From assembly GCA_021775835.1 (NCBI GenBank), contig JAJFHC010000149.1, forward strand, positions 1 through 32,470: a stretch of DNA of 32,470 nucleotides. Reading direction: 5' to 3'. The translations under genes and the position numbers were made by a program. Of this stretch, positions 27,293 through 32,470 are shown one piece after another. The notes below the pieces were generated by a model. The model did not search any database. It was given only the letters and a program-made list of their open reading frames with translations, and was not told where the DNA came from. This DNA comes from Hyphomicrobiales bacterium. Lineage in GTDB: Bacteria; Pseudomonadota; Alphaproteobacteria; Rhizobiales; JAJFHC01. Within the stretch, counting starts at the first letter, position 1. Every line of letters begins with the position of its first letter.

Positions 27293-28389
27293 GTGACTTT
27301 CGGTTGCTGTTGCGTTGCACAGTGGATGCCGCCGCCGGTTTCCCCCACGGGATCCACGTTCAGGGCAATGACTTCACGGCCCGGGTAAAGTTTCCGGAGT
27401 ATCGAGACGGCCTCGGCGTCAGTGTCGCGATCACCGAACTGCGCGGTCACTAGGGCGCCGTTGCAAACATAGTAATTGACGTAGGACGCGACAAAATCCC
27501 TGGATATGACCCGGATGTCGTTGGGTTCGGGAAGGATCTCGATTTCAAGCCTCCGGCCGGACCCGTCTGTAGCCTGCCGCAGGATATCGTGTGTTTCAAA
27601 CGCAGCTCTTGACCAGGGATCGTCGGGATCGGCTTGTTCAGGCAACTGAATGACAACGACACCGGGTTTTGTAAAACGCGCCAGAGAGTCGATATGGTAA
27701 TCCGTAATATCGGCCCCTTTCACGCCGGGTGCCCAGATCATCTTTGTGGCGCCCAGGGCTTCCAGCAGTTTCGTTTCTATCTGCTTCTTTGAGCCTTTGT
27801 TGCGGTTGGGGTTAACCCAGGAACTTTCGTGGGCCATGAGAGTCGAGCCGCCATCGGACTCAACACCACCGGCTTCGCCGACGATGCCATTGTCGAACAC
27901 CGGCACACCAAGCCGCTTTGCAACGCGGGCTGCAACGTGGCGGTCATTTCCGTGGACCTGTTTGTTGCCCCAGCCGTTGAAGTTCAGTTGGCTGATGGCC
28001 AGGTCGCCTTTGGCATTTGTCACGAACACCGGTCCGGCGTCGCGGCACCAAAGGTCGTCAGTGGGAATATCCCAGATCTCGACTTTCGACGAGAGCCTAC
28101 GCCGTGCACGCTTTTGATGTTTCTGATCCATCAACATCACAACAGGTTCGAATTCGGAAATCGTGTTGGCGATATCAGCTATGGTCTGTTGAAGCATGTT
28201 CAGGAACCCGGGATCGGGATGCACCTGACGGTTGACCGGCCATTGCATGAATGTGCGCTCGTGCGGTTCGGTTTCTTCTGGCAGCCTGAAGCCCGCCGCA
28301 CCGGCGGAGGCGGCGGCCGGTAAGGAGCCCGACATCAGGGCAGCGGCCAACACAACGGAAGACTGGATGAATTGACGTCGAGTGGACAT
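27289..28389 (-). CDS. Agmatine deiminase family protein with Tat signal
   Basis: This is a pentein-fold guanidine hydrolase of 366 residues. Agmatine deiminases turn agmatine into N-carbamoylputrescine and ammonia. The active-site elements are present: WPVNRQVHPDP near the start of the mature part, DDLWCRDAGPVFV, ITDYHIDSLARF with the catalytic His and Asp, and the nucleophilic Cys357 in GGIHCATQQQP. The first 30 residues are a twin-arginine signal (STRRQFIQSS, a hydrophobic run, then an Ala-rich cleavage region). Export to the periplasm is therefore likely, which is unusual because characterised bacterial agmatine deiminases are cytoplasmic. Another guanidino substrate is possible. It starts 65 bases after lysR and overlaps the small membrane-protein gene. 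Confidence 0.86.
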   Translation of the reverse strand: MSTRRQFIQSSVVLAAALMSGSLPAAASAGAAGFRLPEETEPHERTFMQWPVNRQVHPDPGFLNMLQQTIADIANTISEFEPVVMLMDQKHQKRARRRLSSKVEIWDIPTDDLWCRDAGPVFVTNAKGDLAISQLNFNGWGNKQVHGNDRHVAARVAKRLGVPVFDNGIVGEAGGVESDGGSTLMAHESSWVNPNRNKGSKKQIETKLLEALGATKMIWAPGVKGADITDYHIDSLARFTKPGVVVIQLPEQADPDDPWSRAAFETHDILRQATDGSGRRLEIEILPEPNDIRVISRDFVASYVNYYVCNGALVTAQFGDRDTDAEAVSILRKLYPGREVIALNVDPVGETGGGIHCATQQQPKVT

Positions 28390-28454
28390 GTGTTTTTTGG
28401 GCCCGGTTCCGGTTGTTCCAGATGAATCATCAATCGAAGGCTAGCGCCTAAATT

Positions 28455-28484
28455 TCAGGGCGACAACAATGGGTTTGTCGCCCC
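28455..28484 (-). terminator. Stem-loop embedded in the last codons of the LysR gene
   Basis: GGGCGACAA and TTGTCGCCC form a perfect 9-base stem with an 8-base loop, reading on the minus strand straight into the TGA stop and then AAATTT. It could act as a terminator or an RNA-stability element that reduces read-through into the deiminase gene. The T-run is short, so confidence is limited. Confidence 0.45.
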
Positions 28485-29447
28485 GGCAGGGTCAATAATG
28501 ATCTGGTCGGCACACCACGGCGCCATTTCCGTGATCTGAGGCAGCAGTTTTTCCTTCAGAACGCGAACACTGGTATCGGCAATGAGACGTGCGCTCTCAG
28601 AGAATTGCGGATCTCGCACCAGCAGGCTCAAACGGCGGGTCAGGCCAGGCCCCGGCAATGGCGCAAGCCTGATGCCGGGCAGGTAGGTCGCACTCTGGAG
28701 ACAGCACAATGGAGTGGCAATTGCCCAGCCGGCACCGCCGCCCACCATGGACAACACCGAATCGCTGAAGTCGAATTCCATTCGGTGGGGTGGCTGGAGA
28801 CGCAGGCGCCGCAAGTGACGCTCGATGTCACGCCCGATGTTCGAGCGTTCACTGAACCGGATGATTTCGTGCTTTTCCACCAGCAAGCCGAGGTCGTCGA
28901 TCGGACCCTCGAGCGACGCGGGAACCGCAAGCAGGTAAGGTTCCACCAGAAGATCATAGGACATGTGCGCGAGGTTTTCCGGAACGCTCTCGCCTGTGGT
29001 TACGATGATGTCCACGCGCCGCGAGGCAAAGTGGTCGGACAGCATGGGCGAAAGGCCCGACCAGACCCGGCAGTGCTCGGCAATCTTGCCAAAGGTCTCG
29101 AACAGATGCGGTCCGACCGCGGCGACAAACGAGTCGATCATGGCGATGCTCAGAAAGGGCGGGATCGTGTCGGCTGCGTTGCGTACATGATCGATGGTGA
29201 CATCGGCTTCAGCCAGGATATTGGATGCGCGCTGGGCCAGGATTTTGCCCGGCCCGGTCAGGGCCAGTGGCCTCACCGTGCGGTCTACCAGGGGAACATT
29301 CATGCCCTCTTCCAGGGCATTGACGGATTGTGAGACGGCAGACTGGGTCATGCCAAGGCGCTCGCCGGCTGCCGTCATGCTGTGGGTTTCCGCAACGGCG
29401 AGAAAGACTTCGAGGGACCGCAGGTCGAATGCTTTTGGGTGACGCAT
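28455..29447 (-). CDS. LysR-family transcriptional regulator
   Basis: The 330-residue protein has the LysR winged helix at residues about 8–67 (LRSLEVFLAVAETHSMTAAGERLGMTQSAVSQSVNALEEGMNVPLVDRT in sequence pieces) and then a periplasmic-binding-protein-like effector domain. It lies upstream of, and on the same strand as, the agmatine-deiminase-like gene, and is divergent from the aminotransferase gene. LysR regulators usually control the divergent neighbour, so the aminotransferase is the first candidate target. The effector is unknown. Confidence 0.9.
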   Translation of the reverse strand: MRHPKAFDLRSLEVFLAVAETHSMTAAGERLGMTQSAVSQSVNALEEGMNVPLVDRTVRPLALTGPGKILAQRASNILAEADVTIDHVRNAADTIPPFLSIAMIDSFVAAVGPHLFETFGKIAEHCRVWSGLSPMLSDHFASRRVDIIVTTGESVPENLAHMSYDLLVEPYLLAVPASLEGPIDDLGLLVEKHEIIRFSERSNIGRDIERHLRRLRLQPPHRMEFDFSDSVLSMVGGGAGWAIATPLCCLQSATYLPGIRLAPLPGPGLTRRLSLLVRDPQFSESARLIADTSVRVLKEKLLPQITEMAPWCADQIIIDPAGATNPLLSP

Positions 29448-29633
29448 GCTAACACCCTGTCAAACAACGAAGTCCTCTGCAACGTTCATTGGATGAGCTG
29501 GCCGAGCCACGTTCCTTCCGGATGCCGATGCCCGTGCGGTTGCATTCCGCTATGGGGGGCGATATGAGGGCGTCTGTCTTGGTCTGAACACGCCGTCGAT
29601 GGCGTCTTGAAAAGTACAAACGGGATGAGCGCT
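29448..29633. promoter_or_regulatory. Divergent lysR / dat control region
   Basis: A gap of about 186 bases separates the LysR start from the aminotransferase start. LysR proteins usually bind such a region at T-N11-A sites, but I cannot point to one with good symmetry here. Confidence 0.4.
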
Positions 29634-30479
29634 ATGCGGACAGTGTATGTAAACGGCGAGTACGTGGCGGAAAACGAAGCCAGTGTTTCGATCTTTGACC
29701 GGGGTTTTCTCTTTGCCGACGGCGTCTACGAAGTGACCTCGGTCCTCGATGGAAAGTTTGTCGATTTCGACGGACATTACAGCAGACTTGAACGGTCTCT
29801 TGCCGAACTGCGTATTGAAGCATCCATCACGCGAGAGTCCATACTGGAGATGCATCGGCAACTTGCCGACCGCAACAACCTGCACAACGGACTGATTTAC
29901 CTCCAGGTGACACGCGGGGCGGCGGATCGTGACTTCGGGTTTCCCGAAGATACAGCCTGCACTGTGGTCGCGTTCACGCAGGAAAAGGAAGTCCGCAACC
30001 CAGACATGGCCCGCACAGGTGTCAAGGTGGTGACTGTGCCGGAGCTTCGCTGGGAACGCCGTGACATCAAGAGCGTCGCGTTGCTGGCCCAGGTGTTGAG
30101 CAAGCAGGCTGCGCGTGAAAAAGGCGCCTTCGAGGGCTGGATGGTCGAAGACGGCATGATTACTGAAGGCACATCGTCAACCGCGTTCATCGTGACTGAG
30201 GACGGCAAACTGGTGACCCGGCCTCTCAGCCACGCCGTGCTGCCGGGGATCACGCGCATGGCGGTGCTCGACCTGCTATCGGAAACCGATCTGGAACTGG
30301 ACGAGAGGATGTTCACGCCCAATGAAGCCTATGGCGCGGCGGAAGCCTTCCTGACCAGTGCGTCGAGTTTTGTCGCTCCGATCATTGAGATCGACGGCCA
30401 CAGGATCGGTGGCGGCCAGCCGGGACCGGTGGCGCGTCGGCTGCGGGAGCTTTATTTGGCGCGTGCGGATGCGGGGTAG
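29634..30479 (+). CDS. dat: D-amino-acid aminotransferase (PLP fold type IV)
   Basis: This protein transfers the amino group of D-amino acids to 2-oxoglutarate. The 281-residue protein has VYVNGEYVAENEASVSIFDRG at its N-terminus, FADGVYEV, and RRDIKSVALLAQVLSK with the PLP lysine at about residue 146. The phosphate-binding EGTSSTAFIV and the GITR motif follow. The spacing agrees with Bacillus D-amino-acid aminotransferase, whose lysine is 145. The ATG at 29634 has GGGA 8 bases before it; an ATG at 29625 and a TTG at 29607 are also in frame. Branched-chain aminotransferases and 4-amino-4-deoxychorismate lyase share the fold, but the sequence pattern favours Dat. Confidence 0.85.
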   Translation: MRTVYVNGEYVAENEASVSIFDRGFLFADGVYEVTSVLDGKFVDFDGHYSRLERSLAELRIEASITRESILEMHRQLADRNNLHNGLIYLQVTRGAADRDFGFPEDTACTVVAFTQEKEVRNPDMARTGVKVVTVPELRWERRDIKSVALLAQVLSKQAAREKGAFEGWMVEDGMITEGTSSTAFIVTEDGKLVTRPLSHAVLPGITRMAVLDLLSETDLELDERMFTPNEAYGAAEAFLTSASSFVAPIIEIDGHRIGGGQPGPVARRLRELYLARADAG

Positions 30480-30493
30480 GGTGGAAAGTCGTA

Positions 30494-31519
30494 TCAGGTC
30501 ATCCGACTGATGTGACGCTCGAGCATCGGCAAGCGGTCGTTTCCGAAAAACAACCTGTTATCGAAGTCGATCGTCGGGGCGCCGAAGACGCCGCGGTCGA
30601 TGGCAACTTGAGTGTTTGCTTCCAGACGGGCCTTGAAGTCACGACTTGTAGCGGCTTCCATGGCGGCGTCTTGGTTAAGGCCAACTCTTTGCGCGATCTG
30701 GCCGAGGACCGCCTGGTTGGTGATGTCCGCCGCCTCGCTCCAATAGGCGCGATAAAGCGCCAGTGAGAATTTCTCGACGGCGCCTTCATCCTTGGCATAC
30801 AGACACACGCGCATTGCCCTGGCATTGCGCAACGGATAATCGGGGTGGAATTCGACCTTCAGGCCTTCCATCTGGGCCCAGTCCTGCAGGTCGGCGTGAT
30901 ACCAGGCCACAAAAGACGCGCTTTCTTCCAGCGGCCGTCTCCCTTTGATGGCTTTGACAACGCGGGGAAGCTGGAAGGGCAGCCACTCCACGGTCTTGTT
31001 GTGACGCTCAGCCAGCCGACCTATCTGATTGGCGGTCAGGTACGACCATGGGCTCTGGATGTCGTACCAAAACTTCAGAACCTGATTGTCCTGATGCGTG
31101 GAAGCGGGCGGCGTGCTCTCGGGTTTCGTATTGCCCGGCTTCTGTTTGGCCGACAGAAACCTGTCCAGTTTGACGACCGCACGTTCATGGTGGCCATCCA
31201 TGATCAGTCTGCCCGCCTGCCGGGCTTCAACGGAAAAACGGAGCTGGCGGCCTTCCTGACCGAGAAACCGGGCGGAACATTCAACGCCACCGTTGGGAAA
31301 AGCCGCAGCCTTGTGCTGGACTGTCACGGAAGTTCCGACACTGACCTCACCATCCTCGAAACACGGTTCCATCAGGTGGTAACAGGTCATCTCGAGATAG
31401 CCGATAGTTGCTGGAGTGGAGATGACCTCGACGCCGGGATTGCCGATTGCTGCGGCTGTATCTTCAGGTTTGGGCTGTACAGACCAATTGTAATCTGTTC
31501 CCGGTAGAAGTGGCTTCAT
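30494..31519 (-). CDS. Fusion of FlK-like hotdog thioesterase and DsbA/kappa-GST (HCCA isomerase-like) domain
   Basis: This is a 341-residue two-domain protein. Residues 1–125 resemble fluoroacetyl-CoA thioesterase FlK. Thr35, Glu43 and His69 match FlK Thr42, Glu50 and His76 with a constant offset of seven, and the HHERAVVKLDRFL ending agrees. A Pro/Thr/Ser-rich linker (about 125–146) follows. Residues 147–341 are a DsbA-family kappa-GST domain like 2-hydroxychromene-2-carboxylate isomerase: YDIQSPWSYL with Ser156 at the catalytic-serine position, PYPLRN-like sugar-site region, and GVFGAPTIDF with cis-Pro. There is no internal Met near the join and no stop, so it is one frame. Each domain is full length. 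The substrate is unknown; coupling of CoA-thioester hydrolysis and a glutathione-dependent step is a guess. It converges on dat. Confidence 0.8.
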   Translation of the reverse strand: MKPLLPGTDYNWSVQPKPEDTAAAIGNPGVEVISTPATIGYLEMTCYHLMEPCFEDGEVSVGTSVTVQHKAAAFPNGGVECSARFLGQEGRQLRFSVEARQAGRLIMDGHHERAVVKLDRFLSAKQKPGNTKPESTPPASTHQDNQVLKFWYDIQSPWSYLTANQIGRLAERHNKTVEWLPFQLPRVVKAIKGRRPLEESASFVAWYHADLQDWAQMEGLKVEFHPDYPLRNARAMRVCLYAKDEGAVEKFSLALYRAYWSEAADITNQAVLGQIAQRVGLNQDAAMEAATSRDFKARLEANTQVAIDRGVFGAPTIDFDNRLFFGNDRLPMLERHISRMT

Positions 31520-31589
31520 GAAATGTATTTCTGACGATCTGTTTAAGTTTAGTGATTATCCTAGCGGAAAACCTTGTCAGAACGATACA

Positions 31590-31603
31590 GGTAAATATTT
31601 ACC
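31590..31603. repeat. 14-base palindrome GGTAAATATTTACC over the hutG stop
   Basis: A perfect even palindrome covering the TAA stop of hutG and lying about 70 bases upstream of the fusion gene start on the same strand. It could be an operator for the fusion gene or a chance feature of AT-rich sequence. Confidence 0.4.
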
Positions 31604-32399
31604 GGTGTAATTTTTCAGCAGCTTTGGTAAATGCGAGCATGATGTCTTTTAATGTAATCTTAAGTTGGTCCGCACGCTCCTTGCGGTAAGTATACGGAAG
31701 TGTTTCATCCATATAATCAATTTGTGTCAATTCCATCTGAACGGCGTGAATTTGCTGGTCCGGATTGCCGAAGTGACGCGTTATGTGACCGCCGACAAAC
31801 CTGCCATTCACGACACGGGTAAAGTCCCCACTGCTCATGGCATCAGCGATCGCACTCTCAATCGAACTATCACAACTGGCGCCTCTGCTGGTTCCAAGGT
31901 TGAGGGTCGGCAGGCGCCCGTCGAACAGCCGTGGGATAGTCGAGCGGATCGAGTGACAATCATAAAGAAGGGCATACCCGTGCCGTGCGTGGATGTTGGA
32001 CAATTCTTCGGCGATCTTCGTGTGATAGGGCTGCCAATACCTCCGGGTACGTTCGGCGATTTCATCTGCGTCCGGCTCTACTCCTGTCTTGTAGATCGGT
32101 TCTCCGTCAAACATTTGCACCGGGCAGAGCCCGGTCGTGGCTTGTCCTGGGTAAAGGCTGGCATTGTCAGGCGGCCGGTTCAGATCGACCACATAGCGGC
32201 TGTATCGTGCCTCGATTGTGCTGGCCTGGAGGTTTGAAACAAAATCGTAAAGTCTTGGGATATGCCAGTCGGTGTCATGGAGATGCCTGGCATCGTCGGT
32301 CAAACGATCGGCGATGGCGTCCGGTACGTCGGTGCCGGAATGCGGAGAGCTGACGAGCAGGGGGCTGTCGCCTTGATTGAACGTGAAGAAGTCACTCAT
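31599..32399 (-). CDS. hutG: N-formylglutamate amidohydrolase
   Basis: This enzyme hydrolyses N-formylglutamate to glutamate and formate, the last step of the five-step histidine-utilisation route. The 266-residue protein shows LLVSSPHSGTDVP, DTDWHIPRLYDF, RYVVDLNRPPD, the metal/catalytic LLYDCHSIRS, GGHITRHFG and VQMELTQIDYMDE. The ATG at 32399 overlaps the stop of the preceding reading frame as ATGA, so it is part of a hut operon that continues beyond the window. It could also use other N-formyl amino acids, but the hut context supports HutG. Confidence 0.92.
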   Translation of the reverse strand: MSDFFTFNQGDSPLLVSSPHSGTDVPDAIADRLTDDARHLHDTDWHIPRLYDFVSNLQASTIEARYSRYVVDLNRPPDNASLYPGQATTGLCPVQMFDGEPIYKTGVEPDADEIAERTRRYWQPYHTKIAEELSNIHARHGYALLYDCHSIRSTIPRLFDGRLPTLNLGTSRGASCDSSIESAIADAMSSGDFTRVVNGRFVGGHITRHFGNPDQQIHAVQMELTQIDYMDETLPYTYRKERADQLKITLKDIMLAFTKAAEKLHR

Positions 32400-32470
32400 G
32401 GATTCCTGACCTTGCCGGCGATGGCCACATGTTCCAGGGGGTTGAACCCGATCCTGTAGGCGAGTTCGCC
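32396..32470 (-). CDS. hutI: C-terminus of probable imidazolonepropionase (5' part beyond window)
   Basis: From the right edge the minus strand encodes 24 residues and a TGA that overlaps the hutG ATG. The residues ELAYRIGFNPL followed by a Gly-Lys end fit the usual C-terminus of imidazolonepropionase (HutI), the enzyme just before HutF/HutG in histidine breakdown. The fragment is too short to exclude another amidohydrolase of the hut operon. The tight overlap shows that the two genes are translated together. Confidence 0.55.
   Translation of the reverse strand, partial: GELAYRIGFNPLEHVAIAGKVRNP

Noticed and set aside
1..32470. Mobile elements, phage genes or CRISPR arrays
   Set aside because: No transposase, integrase, terminal repeats or regularly spaced direct repeats were seen; the window is dominated by housekeeping and catabolic genes.

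Overview
The window looks like ordinary chromosome from an alphaproteobacterium. The evidence is the gene order pyrB–dihydroorotase-like–plsY–dprA–topA, the GatCAB amidotransferase operon, a heterotetrameric sarcosine-oxidase operon, a type III glutamine synthetase and a high-GC coding style. I cannot name the genus. I see no transposase, integrase, CRISPR array, rRNA or tRNA.

Positions 1–6271 are one minus-strand run of pyrB, a dihydroorotase homologue that has lost most metal ligands, plsY, dprA and topA; topA runs off the left edge. Divergent from pyrB is aidB, an alkylation-response acyl-CoA-dehydrogenase homologue. It converges on an AEC-family permease and the ruvX resolvase gene. Positions 9661–11888 carry a UPF0173 metal-dependent hydrolase and an aldehyde dehydrogenase. 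A type III glutamine synthetase/gamma-glutamylmethylamide-synthetase-like gene follows on the minus strand. Then come gatC-gatA-gatB and a Ure2p/YfcG-like glutathione transferase on the plus strand.

Positions 17671–18995 are AT-richer. They hold a small Sel1-repeat protein behind a leader with four inverted repeats, a strong bidirectional terminator, and a small predicted secreted protein.

Positions 18996–26799 form the most distinctive unit. A soxB-soxD-soxA-soxG operon with an overlapping MmgE/PrpD-family gene at its end is transcribed away from an enolase-superfamily gene that closely resembles 4-hydroxyproline betaine 2-epimerase (HpbD). Together they suggest catabolism of N-methylated amino acids or betaines: epimerisation, then oxidative N-demethylation that feeds one-carbon units to folate.

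Positions 26828–29447 are a minus-strand set: a LysR regulator, a Tat-exported agmatine-deiminase-like protein, and a small membrane protein coupled to it by an ATGA overlap. The right end has a D-amino-acid aminotransferase on the plus strand. On the minus strand are a fusion of a FlK-like hotdog thioesterase with a DsbA/kappa-GST (HCCA isomerase) domain, and the histidine-degradation genes hutG and the end of a probable hutI. Several amine and amino-acid catabolic functions therefore cluster in the right half.

Most interesting points: the metal-site-less dihydroorotase next to pyrB; the thioesterase–kappa-GST fusion; the hpbD/sox/PrpD arrangement; the exported agmatine deiminase with its coupled membrane partner; and the palindrome-rich leader of the Sel1 gene.
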